Part shown: positions 46,411 to 56,530 of the stretch, one piece after another
Layout of the letters: each line of letters starts with the position of its first letter
Position numbering within the stretch: position 1 is the stretch's first letter
Assembly: GCA_038380435.1 (NCBI GenBank)
Contig: JAWZYU010000008.1
Location: 76,026,020-76,090,019 of the forward strand
DNA: 64,000 bases
Source: Ryuthela nishihirai
Taxonomy: Eukaryota > Arthropoda > Arachnida > Araneae > Heptathelidae
Direction of reading: 5' to 3'
The notes under the pieces: model-generated
The model's database searches: none
What the model saw: only the letters and a program-made list of their open reading frames with translations
What the model was told of the DNA's origin: nothing
Made by a program: the position numbers and the translations under genes

Positions 46411-46720
46411 GAAAGTATTAGCGAAATATGAAATGATTTGGTTTATAGTTCACATTTCGCTATTTCATTGGTAAAAATGATTTAGTTGTATAGTTCATGT
46501 TTCGCTTATATTTAAATGGTAAAATGACCTAAATTTGACATTCGCTGATATTTTAGTGCTAAATTGATTTATATTACAGTTGACATACCACTGATACTTC
46601 AGTGGCAAAGTAATTAGACTTTAGAGTCATTGCATTTGAACTGATATGTCATTGCATTTTGAATGTAAAATGATTTCGTTTAAGTTGCATTTTCATTAAT
46701 ACCTAGAGTGAGAAAGTATA
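46411..46720 (+). repeat. Degenerate satellite edge units
   Basis: Words TTCGCTGATATTT, GGTAAAATGA and ATAGTTCA recur with decreasing similarity, typical of array-edge decay. Confidence 0.7.
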
Positions 46721-47115
46721 TGCCATTAAATGTGGTCGAAACATTATGAATAGTTGTTTTTTTTTTATCTTAATTTGATAAATGTTGCTAAAAACTTAAA
46801 TTTATATGAGGGATAAGCTGTCTAATTATGACAAGGCAAAGATGTCAATTACCTAGTCCCCATTATTTATCTTAATCACCATTTTCAGGTATCTTCTGTG
46901 CTTGTCTACTGACATATCTGATAGTCTATGTGTTAGTGTATACCATTTATCTGAATCACTACTCTGCAGCTTTTGTGTTATGTTTTCTGGATATATCAAA
47001 AATTAGTTTTTTCTATGATTTAATTGAACACTAATCTTGCCCACTCTCTATCACTATATATATATAAAAAATGTACCATTTTTCATTTCTTTGAAAGCAC
47101 ATATTTTTCTTCATC
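46721..47115. other. Unassigned AT-rich DNA
   Basis: Nothing recognised. Confidence 0.3.
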
Positions 47116-47125
47116 TAGTTCAAAG

Positions 47126-47279
47126 CGGACCTCTGTGGCAAGCAGCTGCTTGAGAGGGTATTTATTATGCTGAGGTCCTGCCATCCTCTCAGATCTCCTA
47201 CTGTGGCATATAAACTGACAGGCTCCTGTCAGACCTCTGTGGCAAACATCTGCTTGAGGGGGTATTTATTTATTTTATT
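47126..47279 (+). mobile_element. SINE-B with duplicated tail, 5' truncated
   Basis: A tail piece (CCTCTGTGGCAAGCAGCTGC to GTATTTATTA) is followed by a second, longer 3' part (CTGAGGTCCTGCC to TATTTATTTA). TSD TAGTTCAAAG at 47116-47125 and 47280-47289 encloses both. Confidence 0.85.
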
Positions 47280-47289
47280 TAGTTCAAAG

Positions 47290-48405
47290 TATATGATAAA
47301 AATGTATCACTGAATTTGCTCATTTTGTGTTTTATTTACTAACTTTTATTTCCATCACTCACAGAAAAATTAATGTGTGTTTTAAAGTTATTTGAATATA
47401 TATATGACTTAAATTAATTATTATCACTGTTAATTTTCTATTTCCTTTATATTTTCAACTTTAGGAGTTTTAAACATTTCTTCATTTGAATTAGTATATG
47501 ATTTCATTAAATCGCTCAGGGCTAATTTGATGCGAATATTTCCTCACTTTAAAAGCTTTATTCATTTCTGCATTAGGTTTATTATATGTTAATTAATTGA
47601 ATCACTCCCAGTTTTGTGAAATATTTAATATTTTCCACTTCTCTTTGGAAGATTTATGCATTTCTTCTGTTGGTTTATTACATAAGAATTAATTTATTTA
47701 CTCCTAGTTTTGCGAAACTCTCAATATTTTTGCCTCACACTCTAGGAGATTTATGCATTTCTTCAATTGGTTTAGTATGATTTACTTCTAAATATTTTGC
47801 AATTTTTAATATTCACCTTTAAAAGTTTATGAATTTCTTCAATGAGATTTAGCATATATGCTATAAAATGAATCACTCATTTTGCTAGTTTTATGTGTTT
47901 CTTTTCCAAGTATAGCTGCTAATCGCGCTGATTATTTTTTATGTAAATGTTTATGAAAAATTACTTAAACTTGTAATAGTTGATAATTTTCACACTATTG
48001 AAATTTTGTTTTGTTTAAAATCGTGAAAGATACATTGTTTTCACATGATATTTTTATTTGTTTTCAGTGAAAAAAATGTTCTTTCAAGAGGAATTTTGAA
48101 TAACTCTTGTTTCCCATCAGAATATTCCAAAAGTTCTCTATTGTCTTTTTAAATTGTTATCGGAAAGGATACAGCGATTGAATTTTAACTACTTTGATTT
48201 ACTTGAGTGCAAAATTCGGGAGATATATTTCCCGTTTTTTGCATTTTTGTCGAGGAATTATTTTTATTCAAAGATTGATAAATTGCATCTGCGTTAAAAA
48301 TGGGTTCATTTGAAACCATCGGCAATAATTTCCCTTTCAACTTCATTCAAATGAAGCGATGTGCGGAAAAAACCAGCAGCGAGCAATGCAGCGATAGCCT
48401 AGTGT
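47290..48405. other. Unassigned AT-rich DNA with loosely repeated phrases
   Basis: Phrases such as TTTATGCATTTCTTC..TTGGTTTA recur about four times at 47480-47870, spaced about 90-110 bp, suggesting a very old tandem repeat. No gene seen. Confidence 0.4.
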
Positions 48406-49638
48406 GTGGGGGGCGGGGACGGGGACGGCTCAGTCGGTAGCGCGCCAGGCTCGTAATCTGTAGTTCCCAGGTTCGAGTCCCAGCTGGGTCAGCGTTGAGA
48501 TTTATCTCCGCAAAATTCCCCGCCCTGCCCACGGTCAGTAGGGGACACCGATGGGCTTGGAAAGGCCGCCGTCCGTCGGATGTGACGTTAAGCCGTGGCC
48601 CCGAGTGCGGGAGAGCCATACCTTGTGCACGTTAAAGAACACGCTGGATGGCCTTGACGGGAGGCTACCATCTGTCTCCCAACAGTTGTTCCAGTGGGTC
48701 CCCTCCCCCAACCTTCTCTGAGCCTTCGGGGTCCATGTGACCTGGCCATTTAGCCCATGGTGTGCAAAAAAGTCCCGCTCAGAGGTAAAACAACCCAACG
48801 TTAAAGAACACGCTGGATGGCCTTGACGGGAGACTACCATCTGTCTCCCAACAGCTGTTCCAGTGGGTCCCCTCCCCCAACCTTCTCTGAGCCTTCGGGG
48901 TCCATGTGACCTGGCCATTTAGCCCATGGTGTGCAAAAAAGTGCCGTTCAGAGGTAAAACAACCCAACGTTAAAGAACACGCTGGATGGCCTTGACGGGA
49001 GACTACCATCTGTCTCCCAACAGCTGTTCCAGTGGGTCCCCCAACCTTCTCTGAGCCTTCGGGGTCCATGTGACCTGGCCATTTAGCCCATGGTGTGCAA
49101 AAAAGTGCCGCTCAGAGGTAAAACAACTCAACGTTAAAGAACACACTGGATGTCCTTGACGGGAGGCTACCATCTGTCTCCCAACAGCTGTTCCAGTGGG
49201 TCCCCTCCCCCAACCTTCTCTGAGCCTTCGGGGTCCATGTGACCTGGCCATTTAGCCCATGGTGTGCAAAAAAGTGCCGCTCAGAGGTAAAACAACCCAA
49301 CGTTAAAGAACACGCTGGATGGCCTTGACGGGAGACTACCATCTGTCTCCCAACAGCTGTTCCAGTGGGTCCCCCAACCTTCTCTGAGCCTTCGGGGTCC
49401 ATGTGACCTGGCCATTTAGCCCATGGTGTGCAAAAAAGTGCCGCTCAGAGGTAAAACAACTCAACGTTAAAGAACACACTGGATGTCCTTGACGGGAGGC
49501 TACCATCTGTCTCCCAACAGCTGTTCCAGTGGGTCCCCTCCCCCAACCTTCTCTGAGCCTTCGGGGTCCATGTGACCTGGCCATTTAGCCCATGGTGTGC
49601 AAAAAAGTGGTAACTCAGAGGTAAAACAGCCCAATCCA
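48406..49638 (+). mobile_element. SINE-A with six tandem 3' modules
   Basis: Head and body are followed by modules starting at 48631, 48800, 48969, 49133, 49302 and 49466. Five of the modules are 164 or 169 bp; the last runs to the end of the element. The four last modules form two copies of a 333-bp pair sharing the variants AACAACTCA, ACACTGGATGTCC and a 5-bp deletion (GGGTCCCCCAACC). Every junction is CAAC/GTTAAAG. It lies next to mariner copy B. No TSD is visible. Confidence 0.93.
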
Positions 49639-49639
49639 A

Positions 49640-50270
49640 CCCTTCCAAGTACTCCCCTCTAGCATCTATGCAAGTTTCAGACAACTACATCAATTCTGGA
49701 AAGCTTAGTGGTATTCCTTTACAAGGAATACTCCACAACTTAGGGAATACTCCACAACTCTGAATAAACAAATTTTTCAAGGTCTTGGATTCTTGAAAAA
49801 GGATTCCCAGCAAGTTCCTTTTTAATATTTAGAAACAACCAACACAACAAAAACTACATGGTGCAAGATCGTGTGAATATATAGGATGCGGGTAGCTGTT
49901 TGATATTTTTTTCCTGTCCCAGATAAACTGTAACTTGACGGGTTTCGTGAGCATTGTCATGAAGAAAGAGAACTCTTGATACGTCTCTTGTTGGACGCTG
50001 CTCCTTCATCTCCTTAACCATTTTGGGCAAAATAATGTCGGTATAGTATTGGTCATTTATAGTCAATTTTTCAGGTGAGGTGACCACGACTACCACTCTT
50101 TGGTACTGAAAAGAATTGTGAACCTCCTCTTCCTTGATCTAAATGTCTTGTCGGAAGAATTGGGGACGCGGTTCATCTTTCGCAACCCGAACATAGTTGT
50201 CGATCTTTTTCTGTGTTGTAGAGTAAAAAAATGACAATGTCTGTTAACCGTTTGGGGCACTAGGATCATA
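49640..50270 (-). pseudogene. Second mariner transposase fragment
   Basis: Minus-strand frames give INDQYYTDIILPKMVKEMKE, VSRVLFLHDNAHETRQVTVY (HDNA motif with the second catalytic Asp kept, although SA is deleted) and a decayed C-terminus. Same family as the copy at 3.95-6.0 kb. Frameshifts and missing N-terminus make it inactive. Confidence 0.8.
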
Positions 50271-50320
50271 CATTTAGCCCATTATATCCAAAAAAAATGC
50301 TGCTCAGAGGTAAAACATTA
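50269..50320 (+). mobile_element. Old SINE-A tail fragment
   Basis: CATTTAGCCCATTATATCC to GCTCAGAGGTAAAAC. Confidence 0.65.
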
Positions 50321-50374
50321 ATAACCTTTGAGCCGCTCTTTTTGTTAAATTCTAATTAACCCTTAAACTAGATG

Positions 50375-50745
50375 CTTTTGATTCTAGATGCTTACGCAGT
50401 ATCTTGGGTATTAGGTGGTTTAACTTTGTAACTAATGATGAGGTTAGGCAAAGGAGTCTGCAACCTCCTTTAAGCAGCATATTGTGCAGAGAGAGACTCC
50501 GTTGGTTTGGCCATATTGCCCTTATGTATAATTATAGACGGCGAATAGGGTTATGAACAGTGTGCCTAGAGGCCTCAGAAGGAGGGGGAGACCTAGGATG
50601 CGGTGGGCAGACAATGTCAAACAGGACCTTGTTAGAATTGGTGTGCAGTGGCCGGATGCAGCAGATGTAGCTCAGGACAGATATGCTTGGAAAATTAAAC
50701 TGCACGGTTTGGTTGGACCTCCGTAGCCCATGGTTGCTTGATGAT
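50375..50745 (+). pseudogene. LINE ORF2 C-terminal fragment
   Basis: Frames read LRSILGIRWFNFVTNDEVRQ, then RERLRWFGHIA and RGLRRRGRPRMRWADNVKQD followed by DAADVAQDRYAWKIKLHGLV. This conserved tail is typical of many RTE/CR1/Jockey-type non-LTR retrotransposons. It ends in a TGATGATGATGATG tail near 50740-50753, a usual 3' end for such elements. One or two frame changes are present. Confidence 0.82.
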
Positions 50746-50759
50746 GATGATGAATGTAT

Positions 50760-51366
50760 GTTAATCGAGGTTTTTTTTCCGATATTATATTTAGCCTATT
50801 TCTACGAAAAAAAACTAAAGATCCGTCACCAAAGTTATAAAACTCCCTCGCTGAAACCACTATTTAAATTCTTTAACTTTTTATAATATTGTACTTTATA
50901 TCAGTTTTTGAGAGAAGGAAAAATCTGAAATCTGAAGCTGTACTTGCACTTTGTTACAACGTTTCAGCATTTATAAGAAACGTTCATTCGCCCCCCCCCC
51001 CCTCCCTCTCACGTGAATGCGTTTCGATACTCCAAAAGTTTCTTTATCAGTCGGTGGGATGCCGTTCTGCATCGAGGAAATATCTCGCCCCACCTCGGAA
51101 GCGATTTCATGTTTCTTCTATTGCTATTGGATTCCTTCTGCTGCTGGTGACTCGACGCCATCGCAAAAGGAACCGTGATTGCCTCAGAGCAGCACCGGGG
51201 GATATTTAAAGGCACAGCTCGAGCCATTCCGTGCACTTCCGTGACGTTAAATGCGCACTGGGAGATTCGATTTTATGCAGTTGTATTTTTGGATTCTTTC
51301 TATTGAATCATTGGCTTCGCCATTCGCAACACTACTACAAAAAAAAATGAATTCGTTTTAACTGTT
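50760..51366. other. Unassigned DNA with a possible core promoter
   Basis: A C-rich tract (about 50991-51002) and a more balanced-GC region lead to GGATATTTAAAGGCACAGC at 51199-51217. This resembles a TATA box, with a plausible start about 30 bp downstream. No downstream gene is recognised, so promoter function is speculative. Confidence 0.25.
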
Positions 51367-51379
51367 AGTAAACATTTGG

Positions 51380-51742
51380 GTTGGGTTGTTTTACCTCTGA
51401 GCGACACTTTTTTTGCACACCATGGGCTAAATGGCCAGGTCACATGGACCCCGAAGCCTCAGAGTAGGTTGGGGGAGGGGACCCACTGGAACACTAGTTG
51501 GGAGACAGATGGTAGCTTCCCGTCAAGGCCATAGAGCGTGTTCTTTAACGTGCACAGGGTATGGCTCTCCCGCACATGGGGCCACGGCTTAACGTCCCAT
51601 CCGACGGACGGCGGCCTTTCCAAGCCCATCGGTGTCCCCTACTGACCGTGGGCAGGGTGGGGAATTTTGCGGAGAAAAATCTCGACGCTGACCCAGCTGG
51701 GACTCGAACCTGGCACGCTACCGACTGAGCCACCCCTGCCCC
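51380..51742 (-). mobile_element. SINE-A with small head deletion
   Basis: TSD AGTAAACATTTGG at 51367-51379 and AGTAAATATTTGG at 51743-51755. About 27 bp of the anticodon region are missing. Confidence 0.9.
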
Positions 51743-51775
51743 AGTAAATATTTGGAAATAATTCTTAGAAAATGC

Positions 51776-52535
51776 TTGGGATACCTCTGAGGGGCACTCT
51801 TTTGCACACAATGGGCTAAAGGACAGGTCGCAAGGATCCCGAGAAAGTTGACCCACTGGACAGCTGTTAAGAGAGAAATGGTAGCCTTCCGTAAAGGACA
51901 TCTAGCGTGTTCTTTAACGTGAACAGGGTATGACTCTCCCTCACAGGGGGCTTGGCTTAATATCCCATCTGACGGACGGCCGCATTTCCAAGTTTATTGC
52001 TGTCCCCTACAGACAGAAGGCAGAAGGTTTTGCAGAGATAAATCTCAGCGCTGGCACAACTGAGACTCGAGCCTGGTAACTGAAGATTACTAGTCTTGCG
52101 CGTGGGGCGGGGGTGGCTCAGTCGGTAGCGCGCCAGGCTCGTAATCTGTAGTTCCCAGGTTCGAGTCCCAGCTGGGTCAGCGTTGAGATTTATCTCCGCA
52201 AAATTCCCCGCCCTGCCCACGGTCAGTAGGGGACACCGATGGGCTTGGAAAGGCCGCCGTCCGTCGGATGGGACGTTAAGCCGTGACCCCGTGTATGGGA
52301 GAGCCATACCCTGTGCACGTTAAAGAACACGCTGGATGGCCTTGACGGGAGGCTACCATCTGTCTCCCAACAGCTGTTCCAGTGGGTCCCCTCCCCCAAC
52401 CTTCTCTGAGCCTTCGGGGTCCATGTGACCTGGCCATTTAGCCCATGGTGTGCAAAAAAGTGCCGCTCAGAGGTAAAACAACCCAACCCTAGTCTTGCGC
52501 GCTACCGACTGAACAACCTCGCCCCTTAGTATTTT
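51776..52535 (-). mobile_element. Old SINE-A interrupted by a young SINE-A
   Basis: Decayed tail to head (51776-52102) resumes after the insertion with GCTACCGACTGAACAACC (to about 52527). Confidence 0.8.
52103..52489 (+). mobile_element. Young SINE-A nested in an old SINE-A
   Basis: Perfect TSD TAGTCTTGCGCG at 52091-52102 and 52490-52501. Inserted within the old copy's tRNA-like head in opposite orientation. Confidence 0.95.
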
Positions 52536-52748
52536 TTAAGTTTCTGGCAGTGAGGTCGAGGAAACAGATTTTCCACCAAACACTTGAGAAATAACAAAAG
52601 AAAATCATTGAGTTTCTTCCGAACCACAACATCAGGGATCCTGAGTCCTAATCGGGAAGAATATTTTCACTCTTTATTTAGTTATCTAATAACAAAAAAG
52701 ATTAATTATCAGCTATTTGCCACAATAGCTATAACAGATCATAAGGTA
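52536..52748. other. Unassigned DNA
   Basis: Nothing recognised. Confidence 0.3.
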
Positions 52749-52749
52749 T

Positions 52750-52815
52750 TGGAGTGACTCAGTTGGTAGCGCCCCAGGCTCGTAATCTGAATTCCGAGGT
52801 TTGAGTCCCACTTGT
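52750..52815 (+). mobile_element. Old SINE-A head fragment
   Basis: GACTCAGTTGGTAGCGCCCC, CTCGTAATCTG and GGTTTGAGTCCC, directly followed by a younger copy. Confidence 0.7.
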
Positions 52816-53213
52816 GCGGAGCGGGGGTGGCTCAGTCGGTAGCGCGCCAGGCTCGTGATCTGTAGTTCACAGGTTGGAGTCCCAGCTGGGTCAGCGTTGA
52901 GATTTATCTCCGCAAAATTCCCCGTCCTGCCCACAGTCAGTAGGGGACATCGATGGACTTAGAAAGGCCGCCGTCCGTCGGATGGGACGTTAAGCCGTGG
53001 CCCAGTGTGCGGGAGAGACATACCCTGAGCACGTTAAAGAACACGCTGGATAGCCTTGACGGGAGGCTACCATCTGTCTCCCAACAGCTGTTCCAGTGGG
53101 TCCCCTCCCCCAACCTTCTCTGAGCCTTCGGGGTCCATGTGACCTGGCCATTTAGCCCATGGTGTGCAAAAAAGTGCCGCTCAGAGGTAAAACAACTCAA
53201 TCCAACCTCTTCG
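52816..53213 (+). mobile_element. Full-length SINE-A
   Basis: One module, ending CAACTCAATCCAACC. TSD not clear because the left flank is another SINE head. Confidence 0.87.
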
Positions 53214-53584
53214 GTAGAATATTTTCGTAATTGGGAAACCCTATTCAAGTCTTATCCCCGATGCTAAATTTTCGTAGCTTGCCCGAAACTGAATTCTCGG
53301 ATCACCCAAAACAAAATTCTCTGACCCCTCTCGTGGGATGGCGATGTCGAACGATTAATCACTCTCTAGTAGAGGATGATCAATTAGTTCCTTGATTACA
53401 TTCACCACTTCTTAGGTGAAATAACAGGTTCTTGGGTTGTTACACCCGTACCGACGTATGCCTCAGACTTGCTGTGCCAAGTGATGTATAGAAATATGTC
53501 CAAAAATTCACGCACCAGAGTTGTATAGGACGACACAGTTTCTTCACATTTATATACAACCACCTGCTGGGGATGCTATCGACT
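53214..53584. other. Unassigned DNA
   Basis: Nothing recognised. Confidence 0.3.
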
Positions 53585-53596
53585 CCGAAATTCTGA

Positions 53597-53980
53597 GGGG
53601 CGGGGATGGCTCAGTCGGTAGCGCGCCAGGCTCGTAATCTGTAGTTCCCAGGTTCGAGTCCCAGCTAGGTCAGCGTTGAGATTTATCTCCGCAAAAATTC
53701 CCCGCCCTGACCATGGTCAGTAGGGGACACCGATGGGCTTGGAAAGGTCGCCGTCCGTCTGATGGGACGTTAAGCCGTGGCCCTGTGTGCGGGAGAGCCG
53801 TACCCTGTGCACGTTAAAGGTGGATGGCCTTGACGGGAGGCTACCATCTGTCTCCCAACAGCTGTTCCAGTGGGTCCCCTCCCCCAACCTTCTCTGAGCC
53901 TTCGGGGTCCATGTGACCTGGCCATTTTGCCCATGGTGTGCAAAAAAGTGCCGCTAAGAGGTAAAACAGCCCAACCCAAC
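53597..53980 (+). mobile_element. Full-length SINE-A
   Basis: TSD CCGAAATTCTGA at 53585-53596 and 53981-53992. A small deletion (AACACGC) lies at the module start. Confidence 0.93.
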
Positions 53981-53992
53981 CCGAAATTCTGA

Positions 53993-54820
53993 TTATTTTA
54001 CGTCAAATCTCAGAGTCAAAAGTATATTGTGATTGTGTCTTTTCTGCTTTACTGCTGTAAACAATTATGTAATGAGGTGGAGAACCGCACTTTGAAGATT
54101 CTCGCTTTACCTACCTCAAACTCGGCGAAAGGATATCCAACCCTTGCCTACAATGTGGTTCACACAAAACTCATTTCAATTCCATAGAACTATACTTGGT
54201 TCTTACATAGAACCGAACCCTCTCCTTAAGGGTTTTGTTTGAGTAAGAGCGGCGTCCCTTAACGCATGTTCAAACGTCCTTCCTGTTTGACAGCGACGCT
54301 GAAGACTGTTGTTTACTCTCGCTGCCTTACTCTCCAGCGCCCGCACTCGCGCCCGAGACTAGTTGTAAATAGTCATAAAAAGGGCTTTTGGACACATCAG
54401 CTCGTTCAGGCAGCCAGCTCAGACCTGAAAACAACATCTATGAGTCACATTCCCACAATAGCACTTCCAAAAATACACTTAATATATAAAAATATTCACA
54501 ACAACAAAAATACAATAAAAATGCAACAACAATAAATAAAAATAAATAAATTAGAAAGGACATGACACTACCCCCTCCCCAACTAAATCCTGGGTATGTA
54601 CTGTTTCAGTAAACTGCTGGAATTCTCATCATGAAGATTCACAAGTTAGGTGGCTGCAAACTCCAAAATGTCTTTGGATGTGACTTTCAATTGAAACTGC
54701 TTATGGATCGCTCAGAAAAACACTGCAATTATGTCTTACTCCTTAGGAATTTCTGTCAAAAATATTGTGATTGTGTTTTATTCCACGTGTATTGCAATAG
54801 TACAAAGACACCTGAGCAGT
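53993..54820. other. Unassigned DNA, possible LTR-like patch
   Basis: CATAAAAAGGGCTTTTGGAC near 54374-54393, followed by a CAGCTCGTTCAGGCAGCC region, has the look of a TATA-driven LTR promoter. No flanking long terminal repeat or pol gene supports it. Otherwise no gene is recognised. Confidence 0.25.
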
Positions 54821-54830
54821 CCTGAAGTGG

Positions 54831-55531
54831 ATGGGGCGGGGGTGGCTCAGTCGGTAGCGCGCCAGGCTCGTAATCTGTTAGTTCCCAGGTTCGAGTCCCA
54901 GCTGGGTCAGCGTTGAGATTCATCTCCACAAAATCCTGAAAGTACTTTAAACTGATTTAGAAACAGTTCACAACAATGCCTATGCAAACGCCTAAGGAAT
55001 TGTTGCAAATTGAGAACTGCTAACAGTAGTCTTGTGCATCATGAAACATATTAGATGAAAATTCATTTTGCAACCTAAAAAAGATCCTTTATTCTAACTT
55101 GGTTACAATGCACAATAAACTTCAATTCTATCATATGAGGCTGTGCGGGGGTGGCTCAGTCGGTAGCGCGCCAGGCTCGTAATCTGTAGTTCCCAAGTTC
55201 GAGTCCCATCTGGGTCAGCGTTGAGATTTATCTCCGCAAAATTCCCCGCCCTGCCCACGGTCAGTAGGGGACACCGATGGACTTGGAAAGGTCGCCGTCC
55301 GTCGGATGGGACGTTAAGCCGTGGCCTCCGTGTGTGGGAGAGCCATACCCTGTGCACGTTAAAGAACACGCTGGATGGCCTTGACGGGGGGGCTACCATC
55401 TGTCTTCCAACAGCTGTTCCAGTGGGTCCCCTCCCCCAACCTTCTCTGAGCCTTCGGGGTCCATGTGACCTGGCCATTTATCCCATGGTGTGCAAAAAAG
55501 TGCCGCTCAAAGGTAAAACAACCCAACCCAA
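54831..55531 (+). mobile_element. Chimeric SINE-A: extra head, 210-bp foreign segment, then a complete SINE-A
   Basis: A head plus start of body (54834-54930) breaks off and about 210 bp of unrelated AT-rich sequence follows. A complete SINE-A then runs from about 55145 to 55531. A perfect TSD CCTGAAGTGG at 54821-54830 and 55532-55541 encloses everything. It was inserted as one unit, or a second event altered it later. Confidence 0.85.
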
Positions 55532-55892
55532 CCTGAAGTGGGCGATATTACCGGAAATCAGTTACATAAAAGGAAATGACCTTTTCCCAACCTTTTCTAT
55601 TCTCTTCCTGTTGAGGTGGCAGGTTGAAAAGAGGGGGCTCAGTCGGTAGCACACCAAGCTCGTAATCTGCAGTTCCCAGGTTCGAGTCCCATATGGGCCA
55701 GCGTTGAGATTTATCTCTGCAAAACTCCCCAGCCTGCCCTACATCAGTAAGGGACACTGATGGGTTCGGAAAGGCCATCTTCCATCAGATGGGATATTAA
55801 GTCGTTGCACTGTGTGGCTGAGAGCCATACCATGTGCACATTAAAGAACATGCTGGATGGATTTAACAGGAGGCTACCATCTGTCTCCTAAC

Positions 55893-56420
55893 ATGGAGCG
55901 GTTTAAAATTTCTGACCACAGTTACTGCGGCTGTGGGGCTCCAGAAGCAGATGTCGGGCACTACATCCTCAGGTGTCCGCTTACAGAGGGGTTCGCTAAC
56001 GAACTCAGGGACTCCCAGGCGATCAATGAGGTAGCAGGCGAGTTGGTCTCAGTGTCCATTGAGAGTGCCCGTGTCAGGGCACATTTGAGGGACATAGGCT
56101 GGCTCGTCTGCCTGCTCCGGGACTCTCTTCTTTGAGTTCCGTAGCTGCTGACTCTTACTCATTTTCCCAGTTTCACCCGGGCTGCACTCAGCACCCCCTT
56201 TAACGCCACCCATATTCCAAGTCCCTTTCTGAAAAGTCCCTTTCTGGCTCCTCTGAAACAAACTTCATCTTCTACTTCTCCAAGTCCCTTTCTGGCTCCT
56301 CTGAAACAAACTTCATCTTCTACTTCTAGGCTTCTCTTTGCCAAGCACGTGTAGTGTCATGAGACGGAGCACGTGCTTTCCCCATGGGGAGTGGGTTCTT
56401 CGGGACCCACTCCCCACCCC
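55893..56420 (+). pseudogene. LINE ORF2 C-terminus and 3' UTR
   Basis: Reads MERFKISDHSYCGCGAPEAD, then VGHYILRCPLTEGF. This is the Cys-Cys-His-Cys C-terminal motif (CxC, then HxxxxC) of RNase H-bearing non-LTR elements. The frame runs to a stop at 56133-56135. The 3' UTR has a 48-bp tandem duplication (about 56232-56327) and ends with an 11-bp hairpin. It is 5' truncated and nested in an old SINE-A. Confidence 0.83.
56386..56415 (+). other. Hairpin at the LINE 3' end
   Basis: Arms GGGGAGTGGGT (56386-56396) and ACCCACTCCCC (56405-56415) pair perfectly around an 8-nt loop containing TTCG. 3' stem-loops of some LINE RNAs are recognised by their reverse transcriptase. That role here is inference. 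Confidence 0.6.
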
Positions 56421-56530
56421 GTATTAAAGAGAGGGCCCCTTCCCCTCAACCTCCTCTGAGCCTTCGTGTTTTTTGCGACCTAGCCATTTAGCCCATTGTG
56501 TGCAAAAAAAAAAGCGCCGCTCAGACTCAA

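Larger units (their letters stand above)
55632..56530 (+). mobile_element. Old SINE-A interrupted by a LINE fragment
   Basis: Head, body and module start (55632-55893) are separated from the tail (about 56425-56530; CCTCTGAGCCTTCGTG to GCGCCGCTCAGA) by LINE sequence. Confidence 0.75.

Noticed and set aside
54374..54440. LTR retrotransposon promoter
   Set aside because: A TATA-like word is present, but no paired LTR, primer-binding site or gag/pol was found. Noted only as a possibility.
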